From Bdellovibrio reynosensis (GTDB lineage Bacteria; Bdellovibrionota; Bdellovibrionia; Bdellovibrionales; Bdellovibrionaceae), in the NCBI RefSeq assembly GCF_022814725.1, contig NZ_CP093442.1, positions 3,224,001-3,288,000 on the forward strand: DNA of 64,000 nt, in the 5' to 3' direction. Both the position numbers and the translations under genes were made by a program. The stretch's first letter is position 1. The number at the start of each line of letters is the position of its first letter. The notes below the pieces were generated by a model that did not search any database, was not told the DNA's origin, and was given only the letters and a program-made list of their open reading frames with translations. Positions 36,043 through 45,013 of this stretch are shown in pieces.

Positions 36043-36073
36043 TTGTGAATTACTCATCGTAACTAATTCACAA
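36043..36073. promoter_or_regulatory. Palindromic operator candidate upstream of the NmrA-like gene
   Basis: Perfect 10-base arms ttgtgaatta (36043-36052) and taattcacaa (36064-36073) with an 11-base spacer. Position and symmetry fit a dimeric repressor site between recN and the NmrA-like gene. Confidence 0.6.
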
Positions 36074-36100
36074 CAGGAGGTCGTACTTACAAGTGAGCAA

Positions 36101-37798
36101 TTAGGCTTGAGCTTCTGCTAGCAACTGTTCGGCATGGGCTACGGATGTTTTAGAAATCTTTTCGCCGCTGATAAGACGGGCAAGTTCCTGAACTCGATCT
36201 TTTGTTCTGAGTTCTGACACAAGCATTGCTACCGAATCTTTCTGTGGAGATTTCTGAATAAAGAAGTGGATATCACCAAAAGCAGCGACCTGTGGCAGAT
36301 GAGTGACACAAATCACTTGCTGTCCCTTGGCAATCGTCTTTAGTTTTCTTCCGACTTTTTCTGCCGTTTCACCAGAAACACCGGTGTCGACTTCATCAAA
36401 CAAGTAAGTGCGCGGTTGATTTGAAGATCCCACCACACGTTTTAAAGAAAGAAGAATACGGCTCAGCTCACCGCCAGATGCAAATTTTGCTAACGGACGT
36501 TTGACATCTTTTGCAGAAGTTTGGCTTAGGAACTCGACATCGCTTAAACCTGTTGAATTTAAGTCCTGAAGTTTTTCAACCATCACGTGGAAGGTCACAC
36601 CCTTCATATTTAGCTCTAACAACTCTGAATTCACAGATTGAGTTAAAAGTTCGGCCCCCTTCTGGCGGCGTTTGTGAAGATCTTGTCCCAGGCTTTCAAG
36701 TTCCTTAAGCAAGATAGTGGCTTCTTTTTTAAGGCTCTCAATTTTGGTTTCAGAATTTTGAAGATTGGAAATTTCTGTTTCCATGTCGGTTAAGGCTTTT
36801 AAAATATCATTGACCGTAGGACCGTATTTTTTCTGAAGCTTACGCATATCACTTAAGCGACCTTCAGCTTCTTCCAAACGTTGCGGATCCGCATCGATCT
36901 TTGCAGCATACTGACGGAATTCGTAAATGCTTTCATCGATCAAAGCTTTGGCTTGTTCTAAGTTTTCAAGCTTGCTTGCGATCTGCGGATCTAAAGCTGC
37001 TAAATCGGCCCCTTTTTTTAGAACGGCATTAAGGCGGCTGATCGCAGAATCATCATCGGTGTACAAAGCTTCTTCGGCTTGGTCCACGAAGCTGCCAATA
37101 CGCGAAGCATTTTTAAGTTTTTTAACTTCGATTTCTAATTCTTGATCTTCACCAGGTGATAAATCCAAGTTCGCAATTTCATCACGTTGGTAAACTAAAA
37201 AATCCAGGCGCTGCGCTTTTTGTTTGGCATCGCTTTCTAGTTTCTTAATTTCAGCAAAAATACCGTGATAGCGATTGAATTTTTCAGTGAATAATAAACG
37301 TTTATCCCAAGTCCCAGCGTACTGATCTAAAAGGTCCAAATGATAATTCTTAGACATCAAATTGCGGTTTTCATGCTGCCCCGTCATTTCAATTAACGGA
37401 GCGGAATGACCCGCTAATTCAACTAGAGGGGCCACGATATCGCGCAAGCTGTTTAACGTGCTTAAGCTACCATTCAGATAAACTTTTGATTTATCACCAG
37501 CACTTAAGACACGTCTGACGATCAATAGATCTTCATCCACTTCAATACCCATGTCTTTTAAGTTTTGAATGATGTCAGCGCGCTTTGAAATATCAAAGGA
37601 TCCTTCGATGGTTGCCTGGCTTGCCCCTGTTCTGATCGTGTCACTAGAGCCTTTACCGCCCATCAGAAGGCTTAAGCTTTTTAAAAGTACGGATTTCCCG
37701 GCACCAGTTTCACCACTGAGGATGTTCAATCCATCTTTGAAAGAAAGGTGCAGATTTTCGATAATGGCAAAATTCGATACTTTTAATTCTAGTAACAT
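36101..37798 (-). CDS. recN: DNA repair protein RecN
   Basis: SMC-like ATPase that acts early in double-strand-break repair. From ATG 37798 it has 565 residues. Walker A GETGAGKS is at 29-36, a long central coiled coil follows, then the ABC-type signature ASGGELSRILLSLK and Walker B TYLFDEVDTGVSG. ATG 37798 is preferred to one 15 bases upstream because GGAG lies seven bases before it. It is the last gene of a prlC-nadK-recN run, as in many bacteria where nadK and recN are neighbours. Two tandem hairpins separate it from nadK. Confidence 0.95.
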   Translation of the reverse strand: MLLELKVSNFAIIENLHLSFKDGLNILSGETGAGKSVLLKSLSLLMGGKGSSDTIRTGASQATIEGSFDISKRADIIQNLKDMGIEVDEDLLIVRRVLSAGDKSKVYLNGSLSTLNSLRDIVAPLVELAGHSAPLIEMTGQHENRNLMSKNYHLDLLDQYAGTWDKRLLFTEKFNRYHGIFAEIKKLESDAKQKAQRLDFLVYQRDEIANLDLSPGEDQELEIEVKKLKNASRIGSFVDQAEEALYTDDDSAISRLNAVLKKGADLAALDPQIASKLENLEQAKALIDESIYEFRQYAAKIDADPQRLEEAEGRLSDMRKLQKKYGPTVNDILKALTDMETEISNLQNSETKIESLKKEATILLKELESLGQDLHKRRQKGAELLTQSVNSELLELNMKGVTFHVMVEKLQDLNSTGLSDVEFLSQTSAKDVKRPLAKFASGGELSRILLSLKRVVGSSNQPRTYLFDEVDTGVSGETAEKVGRKLKTIAKGQQVICVTHLPQVAAFGDIHFFIQKSPQKDSVAMLVSELRTKDRVQELARLISGEKISKTSVAHAEQLLAEAQA

Positions 37799-37814
37799 AA
37801 TATCTCCAAACAAT

Positions 37815-37867
37815 ACTCCAGCGAAGCTGGAGTGAAGAAAGGCAATTTACTCCGGCGAAGCCGGAGT
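37815..37867. repeat. Twin hairpin repeat between nadK and recN
   Basis: Two perfect 8-bp hairpins with a GAA loop: actccagc-gaa-gctggagt (37815-37833) and actccggc-gaa-gccggagt (37849-37867). They differ at one position in each arm, and both changes keep the pair (A-T versus G-C). No T run follows, so these are not simple terminators. Confidence 0.8.
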
Positions 37868-37872
37868 GTAGA

Positions 37873-38772
37873 TCAGCTGCGATCCCCGAATTTTAATTTC
37901 TCTCGTAACAAATGAAAGTAGTTGTGGTTCTGTTCGCGCACAATCCAATGATCATAATGCGAGCGAGTTAAGATCACTTCATCATCAGCAGTGATCTCTG
38001 TCATCTTCTGGCCATCAACGATAAAGTGCGCTGTCTGCGTTTTACCTTCAAGACGGAAAGAAAGCTCTCTGTCATCAGGGAAAATAAGCGGACGGGAAGT
38101 CAAACTGTGCGGTGCCACAGGTGTTACCACAAACACTTTCGATTCAGGGTGAAGAATCGGTCCCCCCGCAGCTAAGTTATAAGCTGTCGAACCAGAGGGG
38201 CTTGCTACGATGAAACCATCGGCCTTTACTTCGCTCACCAAAAACTTTTCAGAATAAATCGCTGTATTGATTAATTGAGACATTCCGCCTCTTTCAATCA
38301 CCACATCATTCAGAGCATGGAATTCAGCCCGTTGGCGACCTTTGCGCAAGATCTTTGCCACGATCATAGTGCGCGGGCTTAAGATCATCTTTCCTAACAA
38401 AGTTTTTTCAATGATATCAAAAACTGTGTCGGCATTGTGGGCGGTTAAAAAGCCCAGAGACCCCATATTAAAACCAAGAATAGGAACGCTACGTCCCTCA
38501 AGCAAACGCACGGCGCGTAAGTAAGTTCCGTCGCCACCAAGAACGATAATAAGATCCATGGTATCCATCTGCTTTTTTGTTTTCGCAGATTTTGTTCCAG
38601 GAATAAGCTTTTGTTCTGGCGCGGTAAAAATTTGAAAGCCGCGTTCTTTAAGATGGTCAGCAACTTTTTTAGACAAAGAGACAGCGGCTGCTGTCTCTAA
38701 GCGATAGACTAAGGCTATATTGCAATTGTCCTTCAGTACTAACTTATTTTTACTTACAAGTCCCTTAGCCAT
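37873..38772 (-). CDS. nadK: NAD kinase
   Basis: Phosphorylates NAD to NADP using ATP. The 299 residues contain the GGDGT motif at 79-83 within IIVLGGDGTYLRAV, GFNMGSLGFL, the LNDVVIERG segment, DGFIVASPSGSTAYNLAAGG and PVAPHSL, all hallmarks of the family. Its ATG overlaps the stop codon of the upstream M3 peptidase gene (TAATG), so it is translationally coupled. recN follows downstream. Confidence 0.96.
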   Translation of the reverse strand: MAKGLVSKNKLVLKDNCNIALVYRLETAAAVSLSKKVADHLKERGFQIFTAPEQKLIPGTKSAKTKKQMDTMDLIIVLGGDGTYLRAVRLLEGRSVPILGFNMGSLGFLTAHNADTVFDIIEKTLLGKMILSPRTMIVAKILRKGRQRAEFHALNDVVIERGGMSQLINTAIYSEKFLVSEVKADGFIVASPSGSTAYNLAAGGPILHPESKVFVVTPVAPHSLTSRPLIFPDDRELSFRLEGKTQTAHFIVDGQKMTEITADDEVILTRSHYDHWIVREQNHNYFHLLREKLKFGDRS

Positions 38773-40808
38773 TAAATCAATCCGTCTCTTCTTAGCAATG
38801 CATTTGGATCTGGTTCACGACCGCGGAATTTTTTGTACAATTCCATCGGATGTTCAGTGCCACCGCGGCTTAGGATATTGTCTTTAAATTTCTTAGCCAC
38901 TTCCGGACTAAATAAGCCTTCTTCTTTGAAATATTCAAATGCATCCGCATCTAAAACTTCAGCCCATTTGTAAGAATAGTAACCTGCAGAATATCCGCCT
39001 GCAAAAATATGGCTGAAGCTGCATGAAGAATTCGCCCCTTCAACTCTTGGGAACAAACGAGTTTCGGCCGTCGCTTTATCTTCGAAAGAATCAACGTCCT
39101 TGATCGCACCTGGATCCGTTGAATGCCATGCCATATCCAACATACCAAATTGCAACTGACGGCAAGACATGTAGCCTGCTTGGAATTTTTGCGAAGCTTT
39201 AAGCTTTTCAATCAAGTCTGCTGGCATAGGTTGATTTGTTTCATAGTGACGAGCAAAAAGATCTAAACCTTCTTTTTCCCCCACCCAGTTTTCCATGATT
39301 TGGGATGGAAGTTCTACGAAGTCCCAGTAAACGCTTGTACCGCTTAAAGATTGGTACGTGCACTCAGACAAAATGCCATGAAGAGCGTGACCGAATTCAT
39401 GGAATAACGTGCGCACTTCATCATAAGTCAAAAGTGATGGCTTCGTTGGCGTCGGCTTCGTGAAGTTACAAACGATGCTGACATGCGGGCGCTTCATTTC
39501 ATTTTCAATCAAGCCCTGACCACGGAATTGCGTCATCCATGCGCCGCCTTTTTTAGTTTCGCGCGGGAAGTAGTCTGTATAGAACAAGCCCATGTATTTA
39601 CCAGATTGTTCTTCGTAAATTTCATAAGCTTTTACTTCTGGATGATAAACGGGAATGTTTTTATTTTCCTTAAACGTCAAACCGTAAAGTTTTCTCGCGT
39701 GGGCAAACACACCTTCAACTACGTTTTCCAGTTTAAAGAACGGACGCAAATCTTCTTCATTGAAAGCGTATTTGTCTTCTTTTAATTTTTCAGAGTAATA
39801 ACCAAAGTCCCAAGGCTTGATTTCAACTAAACCGTCTAGTTTGTTTGCAAAATCAGCAATTTCTGCCACGTCTTTTTGGCCCGCGGCTTTTGAAGCTGAT
39901 AAAAGTTTATTTAAAAACTCTTTCACCGTTTTTGGATCTTTAGCCATACGTTCAGCTAAAACGAAATCAGCATGGCTTTCAAAGCCCAAAAGTTTCGCGC
40001 GCTTGTTACGAAGCTCAACGATTTTTAAAACTGTCTCTTGGTTATCAAACTCGCCTTTGTAAGCGCGAGAAGAAAAAGCTCTCCACATTTTTTCGCGCAA
40101 AGGGCGGTTGTGGGCATAAGTCATGAATGGCAAATAGCTTGGGATTTGCAAATTGAATAACCATTTACCTTTGTGACCTTTAGATTCAGCCATGGCAGCA
40201 GCACCTTCAAGCACGCCTTCAGGAAGGCCATCAACGTCATCTTTTTTATCTAAAACCATTTCAAAAGCATTGGTCGCTTTCAAAACGTTTTCAGAATACT
40301 TCGGTCCAAGCACAGAAAGTTCTTGGTCGATTTGGCGAAGGGTTTCTTTGTCTTGGGCTGATAACAAAGCACCATTGCGAGTGAACGCTAGGTAAGTTTT
40401 TTCAAGCAAACGAGTCTGCTCTTTGTTCAAATTCAAAGATGTACGCTTATCGTAAACAGCTTTTACGCGTTTAAAAATTTCGTCATCCAAAGAAATATCA
40501 GACGAAAGAGCGGTTAGTTTAGGGTAGATCTCTTTTGCCAAAGCTTGCAAAGGCTCATCCGCGTTTGCCACTTCAAGGTTGCTATAGATCGATGCGATTT
40601 TATCAGAAAGCTCTGAAGCCGATTCTAAAGCAACGATGGTGTTTTCAAAATCGGGTGATGCTGTGTTTGCTTTAATCTTCGCGATATTTTCCTTCGCGAC
40701 TTTCACCGCTTCATCAAGGGCCGGAAGATAATGTTCAACTTTGATCAAATCAAAAGGAACGGCCTGATCTTTATTTGTGAAGGGTTGTAAAAGAGGATTC
40801 GTGCTCAT
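38772..40808 (-). CDS. prlC: Oligopeptidase A (M3 family metallopeptidase)
   Basis: 678 residues, the usual length for cytoplasmic oligopeptidase A, which degrades short peptides including signal-peptide fragments. The zinc site H470-E-F-G-H474 lies in TLFHEFGHALHG, followed about 25 residues later by the third-ligand region (VYWDFVELPSQIMENW). The N-terminus NPLLQPFTNKDQAVPFDLI is typical and has no signal peptide. AGGAGG before the ATG supports the start. It is first in an operon with nadK and recN. Confidence 0.93.
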   Translation of the reverse strand: MSTNPLLQPFTNKDQAVPFDLIKVEHYLPALDEAVKVAKENIAKIKANTASPDFENTIVALESASELSDKIASIYSNLEVANADEPLQALAKEIYPKLTALSSDISLDDEIFKRVKAVYDKRTSLNLNKEQTRLLEKTYLAFTRNGALLSAQDKETLRQIDQELSVLGPKYSENVLKATNAFEMVLDKKDDVDGLPEGVLEGAAAMAESKGHKGKWLFNLQIPSYLPFMTYAHNRPLREKMWRAFSSRAYKGEFDNQETVLKIVELRNKRAKLLGFESHADFVLAERMAKDPKTVKEFLNKLLSASKAAGQKDVAEIADFANKLDGLVEIKPWDFGYYSEKLKEDKYAFNEEDLRPFFKLENVVEGVFAHARKLYGLTFKENKNIPVYHPEVKAYEIYEEQSGKYMGLFYTDYFPRETKKGGAWMTQFRGQGLIENEMKRPHVSIVCNFTKPTPTKPSLLTYDEVRTLFHEFGHALHGILSECTYQSLSGTSVYWDFVELPSQIMENWVGEKEGLDLFARHYETNQPMPADLIEKLKASQKFQAGYMSCRQLQFGMLDMAWHSTDPGAIKDVDSFEDKATAETRLFPRVEGANSSCSFSHIFAGGYSAGYYSYKWAEVLDADAFEYFKEEGLFSPEVAKKFKDNILSRGGTEHPMELYKKFRGREPDPNALLRRDGLI

Positions 40809-40894
40809 AGTAGTGCCTCCTGGGGGTGTTTAAAGAACCCAGAATATACAGCGATGTGAGCCTTACGGGGAGAGGTTTTTAAGGTTACGCGGCG

Positions 40895-40970
40895 CTTGTC
40901 CGCCGAAGCTTCAGCGTAGGTGGAAAGGCGGAAAGGTGGAAAAGGCCCTATGGTTATCTCCCATAGGGCC
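40895..40970. repeat. Intergenic repeat copy and adjacent hairpin upstream of prlC
   Basis: 40895-40916 (cttgtccgccgaagcttcagcg, split here by pairing) is the second copy of the repeat at 3849-3870, in opposite orientation. About 28 bases on, ggccctatgg (40944-40953) pairs with ccatagggcc (40961-40970) around a seven-base loop. A third short stem, agagagg/cctctct, lies near 41010-41027. Together with the gap 40809-41028, no gene is seen here. Confidence 0.6.
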
Positions 40971-41028
40971 CTTGAGTTTAATGCGGCATATTATGTGTCG
41001 TTAAGACTAGAGAGGCCGCCCTCTCTTT

Positions 41029-41586
41029 TTAATTACTGCAAATACCTAATGGGCCGTTGTTAATCGGACGGCACGTCGCCCCGACGCCGCACGAATTAGC
41101 TTGGTTTAAAAAGCAGCTCTGAGTGAGGGTTCTCGAGCACGAATTTCCGGATCCACCAACATTTGAGTATTGAGGCCAATTTGTTGGATACTGAGGAGCC
41201 GTGTATCCACCAACATATCCACCACCGACAAACGAGCCGATGCTGAAGTTAAAATAGAAAAATGCATTCGCGAAAGGTTCTAACCAATATTGTTCAACGC
41301 AACCTAAACCGAATGTGCTGTTATACACAGGCATTGTTCCCGTAGGGCAGTTACAAAAACCACTCTGCGCGAACACAGTCGAATAGTCATATCCATATAC
41401 GAAGCCTGGATAAGGTCTCCAGCCATATTGGTGATACTGATTGTATTGGGTGGTGTCGCAGTTGGCTTGGCCATTAATACAATTCAATCCCAACGGAGCC
41501 GTAGCAACTTTTCCGCCGCCGCCTCCGCCATCGTCTGCACAGGCAACCAGGCACAGAGCAAAAATGAAATAAACCAAGTGTTTCAT
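41029..41586 (-). CDS. Cysteine-rich lipoprotein of unknown function
   Basis: 185 residues from ATG 41586 (GGAG seven bases before; an in-frame ATG 12 bases upstream is less well placed). The signal MKHLVYFIFALCLVAC ends in a lipobox, with Cys16 the lipid site. The mature protein is rich in Tyr, Gly, Asn and Pro. It has ten further Cys in short motifs (FCNCPTG, LGCVEQ, and five in the last 40 residues), so it is probably a disulfide-stabilised surface protein. A poly-Gly run follows the lipid site. No family recognised. Confidence 0.72.
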   Translation of the reverse strand: MKHLVYFIFALCLVACADDGGGGGGKVATAPLGLNCINGQANCDTTQYNQYHQYGWRPYPGFVYGYDYSTVFAQSGFCNCPTGTMPVYNSTFGLGCVEQYWLEPFANAFFYFNFSIGSFVGGGYVGGYTAPQYPTNWPQYSNVGGSGNSCSRTLTQSCFLNQANSCGVGATCRPINNGPLGICSN

Positions 41587-41793
41587 AAGGGTCTCCACTT
41601 TAAAAAATTCATCAACATGGACAGATGTTCCAAGTTTCGTGCCCCAGGGGAGGGGGGAGGTTGGCTCCTATATTTGAGCTGAGAAGAAAAAACTCCAAAA
41701 AGGGTGCCGAATTTAGTCACCTTGCGCCGCAAAATTGTTCCAATTCAAGACCTTCTTATTTACCCTTAAAGGATCAATCGAAGGGAGTCGATT

Positions 41794-42312
41794 ATGAAAT
41801 ACATGGGATGTGTTGTGTCCGTAGCTCTGCTATGGAATTCATTTTCATTTGCTGCCGTTCCCGCAGAATCGAAAAAAGCCACTGTTTCAAAAGTTCTTTC
41901 TGGCCAGGGTATTTCCTTTGGGGGGCTTGCCGGCACAGGGTTTACTCTTTTAGATTTGCGCCGGACTTCTGATACAAAGAAAAAAGTCGAACGCGTTGTG
42001 ATTGATGTGGGTGATATGAACGGCGCCCCTTTGCGTGGTTGGCCGGGATATTATTTTGCGGAACTAAAAAAGAATCCCTCACGATTAGTGATCGACTTTG
42101 CGCAGATGCCAAATGCCCATATTGATCAAGGCAAAATCAAAAACATCATGAAAAATTCCCTCGCCGTAAAAACTTCGACGATGTCATTAGATCCGGTGGA
42201 TAGTTCTTTAAATCTGACCTTGGACTTAAAACAAAATACGAAGGTGCGCGTTTATCAAGTGGCCGGTAAAAAACAGACCAGCAAAGTCGTGGTCGATTTT
42301 TGGGTGGAGTAA
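41794..42312 (+). CDS. Exported AMIN-like domain protein
   Basis: 172 residues with a signal peptide (MKYMGCVVSVALLWNSFSFA). The mature part shows paired 'RVVIDVG' and 'RLVIDF' strands, with a closing 'KVVVDFWVE', the pattern of AMIN domains that bind peptidoglycan or secretin and outer-membrane machinery. The call is by pattern only. It lies seven bases upstream of an outer-membrane barrel gene and leads a four-gene unit with an ABC exporter. Confidence 0.6.
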   Translation: MKYMGCVVSVALLWNSFSFAAVPAESKKATVSKVLSGQGISFGGLAGTGFTLLDLRRTSDTKKKVERVVIDVGDMNGAPLRGWPGYYFAELKKNPSRLVIDFAQMPNAHIDQGKIKNIMKNSLAVKTSTMSLDPVDSSLNLTLDLKQNTKVRVYQVAGKKQTSKVVVDFWVE

Positions 42313-42319
42313 ATAAATC

Positions 42320-43066
42320 ATGAAAAGCAGTTTATTTCTTTTATTGATATTTTTAAGTCCATTAGCTCAGGCGCGGGTTTTTAATATTAATAAAGAAAAT
42401 TTTGCAGCTTACTTTTTAGGAACCACGGGGGCCTCAAACATCGGGACTAGCGCTGTGGATGATGAATCATCACAGACAGTCACCTTTGATGATGAAACCA
42501 ATTATAATTTTACTGGCGAGTTTGGTCTTGTGTATTCTCGTCCATGGTTAAGCTTGCGTTTTGGTTTTGAAATCCTTCGTCCATGGGTTTTAGAAACTAA
42601 AGCCAATAACGGAACCGATGATCTTTATACGGCAAAAGTGGACTTGCTTGGTTATATTCCTAAGGTGACTGCCGAAATCAATCTGCAAGGGACCAACACC
42701 TATCGCTCTTTTCTTTCAGTATCGGCAGGAACAGCCAATTTGACCATGAAGAACGACTATACTTTAACAGCAGCGGGAAGTGCTGCCTATGCCGGCGTCA
42801 CCGATCATTCTGTGGAAGCAAAAGGAACTGCGCCTTTATTAGCCGCCTCGTTAGGATATGAAGGCTTTATGACTGATACAACGACCATTTTAGTTGAGTT
42901 CGGGTATCGCCAATTGAATTTCGATAATATGAAATACAGCAAAGATGTAGCCACGTTTTCAGGCGCAAAAACCAGCGGCAGTGAAGTCTTAAAGGTCGAC
43001 GGCGAAAAAAGAGAATTTGATTTTACTGGCGGGTTTATTTCTATCGGCTTCCGTTTTTACATGTAA
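42320..43066 (+). CDS. Outer-membrane beta-barrel protein
   Basis: 248 residues: a signal peptide MKSSLFLLLIFLSPLAQA, then alternating amphipathic strands (FTGEFGLVYSRPWLSLRFGFEI, TILVEFGYRQLNF) ending in GFRFYM, close to a barrel C-terminal signature. No family name is assigned. It is followed after 13 bases by the ABC ATPase gene, so it may form the outer-membrane side of that exporter or be its cargo. Confidence 0.68.
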   Translation: MKSSLFLLLIFLSPLAQARVFNINKENFAAYFLGTTGASNIGTSAVDDESSQTVTFDDETNYNFTGEFGLVYSRPWLSLRFGFEILRPWVLETKANNGTDDLYTAKVDLLGYIPKVTAEINLQGTNTYRSFLSVSAGTANLTMKNDYTLTAAGSAAYAGVTDHSVEAKGTAPLLAASLGYEGFMTDTTTILVEFGYRQLNFDNMKYSKDVATFSGAKTSGSEVLKVDGEKREFDFTGGFISIGFRFYM

Positions 43067-43079
43067 GGAGTCACCACTG

Positions 43080-43763
43080 ATGAGCACCTTGTTATACCGA
43101 CTCAAGGCCCTTGAGTATTCTTATCTTTGGAATAAGCAGCAGGTTCCCGTTTTAAAAGGCATTGATCTGGAATTAGAAAAAGGATGTTTTTCTTGTATCG
43201 TGGGTCCTAGTGGTACGGGGAAGACAACTTTATTAAATCTTCTTGGATTGATCGATACGCCATCTAGCGGTCATATCGAATTTTCTGGTGAAGATGTGAC
43301 CCACTTAAAAGAATCCGATAAAGAAGAAGTGCGATTGCACAAGGTAGGATTCATCTTTCAAAGCTTCTATTTGATTCCGACCTTAACAGTCCTTGAAAAT
43401 ACGGCCTATTTTTTACCTTCACTTGGATACAATACGAATGAAGCCCACAAAACAGCATTAGAAACCTTAGCGCTGTTGGGACTGGCTGATCATGCAAAGA
43501 AAAAACCCTTAGAGCTTTCTGGTGGACAACGCCAACGGGTCGCTATTGCGCGAGCGATTGCGAAAAAGCCAGCCGTGGTTCTAGCTGACGAACCCACCGC
43601 GAACCTAGATTCAAAAACAGCAGAAATGACAATCAATGCATTTAAAGAATTACAGAAAACTGAAAACACCAGTTTTATTTTTTCGACTCACGATTCCCAC
43701 CTGGTCAGTTTTGCTAAGTCTGTCTATCACATGAAAGACGGGCACATTGTAGGAAGCAATTAA
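43080..43763 (+). CDS. ABC transporter ATPase, LolD/MacB type
   Basis: 227 residues. Walker [10 protein letters not shown] is at about 42-50, the Q-loop is in [18 protein letters not shown], the signature is [14 protein letters not shown], Walker B is [12 protein letters not shown], and the H-loop is in FSTHD. Size and motifs fit the LolD/MacB/FtsE group, whose partners are FtsX-like permeases. The frame opens earlier at 43017, inside the barrel gene, but ATG 43080 is chosen because aaggag precedes it. The permease gene begins one base after its stop. Confidence 0.93.
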   Translation: MSTLLYRLKALEYSYLWNKQQVPVLKGIDLELEKGCFSCIVGPSGTGKTTLLNLLGLIDTPSSGHIEFSGEDVTHLKESDKEEVRLHKVGFIFQSFYLIPTLTVLENTAYFLPSLGYNTNEAHKTALETLALLGLADHAKKKPLELSGGQRQRVAIARAIAKKPAVVLADEPTANLDSKTAEMTINAFKELQKTENTSFIFSTHDSHLVSFAKSVYHMKDGHIVGSN

Positions 43764-43764
43764 G

Positions 43765-44970
43765 ATGGAATTATTAAAAATTGCCTGGAGAAATTTATTT
43801 CGAAACCCGCGCCGCACTTGGGCCAGTCTTTGTACTGTCGCTTTAGGATCTGCGGGACTGTTGATTTACCAAGGATTTAATACCGGAGTTATGAATCAGT
43901 ACCGTGAAAATGTGATTCACGGTTATTACGGGTTTGGTCAAGTTTTCCCACCCAACTATTTTGGTAAAGTTCATGAACAACCTTGGAAGTTGTGGTTTGA
44001 AGATGGCGAAAAGGTGGAACAAGAAATTCGTTCTTCTGCCGCCGTCACCCAAGTTTTTCCCCGCGTGTCTTTTTATTCATTCATTGTTAAAGGTGGTATC
44101 ACCTTAGGTGGAAAAGGGGAGGGGGTCATTCCTGAAAGGGAAAATACTTTTTTCACCGAAATGAATTTTATTTCCGGTCATGATCTGCAAGGCCAGGATC
44201 AGATTATCTTGGGTAAAGGTTTGGCAGAAAGTGTGGATGCCAAAGTCGGCGATACAGTGACACTTTTGACTCAGACAGTGAATGGGCAACTTAATGGGGC
44301 TGATTTAACGGTCGCGGGGATCTTTTATACTGGTAAAAAAATCATCGATGATTCTTTTTATCGCGTAGATCTTAAACAAGCCCAAGCTCTTTTAGATACC
44401 AATCGAATCGAGATGTTTGCCTTAGCAACAAAGGGTGTTGAAGCATGGCCTCAGGTAGAAAAAGACATTCGTAAGGCCAATGCGACTTTAGAGGCTGTGC
44501 CGTTTGAAATCCTAGATAAGAACTATTACCAAAACTCGGTGGATTTCTTAAATGCTCAGTTTGCTTTTATTAGATCCATCATCTTAGTCATTGTCGCCAT
44601 GGGTATCTTTAATGTGATTTCTGTGGGCTTGCTTGAACGTGCCGGTGAAATGGGTGCGCTTAGAGCGAACGGTGAAAAACGCAGTCGCCTGTTTAAGATT
44701 TTATTAATCGAAAATAGTTTGTTAGGTGTGCTGGGTGGTTTTTTGGGAATCTGTCTAGCGATCTTAGTAGATAAAACATTATTGGTGAAAGGTGTCCCTA
44801 TGCCACCGGCTCCAGGGATCACCCGTCAGTTCTTTGTGTTTTTAGAAATTCTGCCAGGCCATTACATTCAAGCATTATTATTGCCGATGATAGCAACAGT
44901 TCTAGCAAGCTTGTGGCCGATGATTAAGCTACTTAAAAAATCCATCCCAGAACTTTTGCGATCTACCTAA
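43765..44970 (+). CDS. ABC transporter permease, FtsX/LolE type
   Basis: 401 residues: one transmembrane helix near the N-terminus (after IAWRNLFRNPRRTWASL), a periplasmic domain of about 220 residues, then three transmembrane helices in the FtsX domain (AFIRSIILVIVAMGIFNVIS, LLGVLGGFLGICLAIL, ALLLPMIATVLASLW). ERAGEMGALRANGEKRSRLFKILLIEN is the coupling-helix region typical of MacB and LolC/E. These type VII ABC systems move lipoproteins or other envelope substrates by mechanotransmission. It ends with a strong terminator. Confidence 0.9.
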   Translation: MELLKIAWRNLFRNPRRTWASLCTVALGSAGLLIYQGFNTGVMNQYRENVIHGYYGFGQVFPPNYFGKVHEQPWKLWFEDGEKVEQEIRSSAAVTQVFPRVSFYSFIVKGGITLGGKGEGVIPERENTFFTEMNFISGHDLQGQDQIILGKGLAESVDAKVGDTVTLLTQTVNGQLNGADLTVAGIFYTGKKIIDDSFYRVDLKQAQALLDTNRIEMFALATKGVEAWPQVEKDIRKANATLEAVPFEILDKNYYQNSVDFLNAQFAFIRSIILVIVAMGIFNVISVGLLERAGEMGALRANGEKRSRLFKILLIENSLLGVLGGFLGICLAILVDKTLLVKGVPMPPAPGITRQFFVFLEILPGHYIQALLLPMIATVLASLWPMIKLLKKSIPELLRST

Positions 44971-44983
44971 AGTTCTTTAGTCG

Positions 44984-45013
44984 CGGGTCACCACATCATC
45001 GGTGACCCGTTTT
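44984..45013 (+). terminator. Terminator after the ABC permease gene
   Basis: Perfect 9-bp stem cgggtcacc/ggtgacccg with an eight-base loop and tttt after it. It overlaps the 3' end of the convergent NHL-repeat gene. Confidence 0.82.

Noticed and set aside
41625-41972. 115-residue frame before and inside the AMIN-like gene
   Set aside because: Overlaps the signal peptide of the real gene in another frame and has no start signal.
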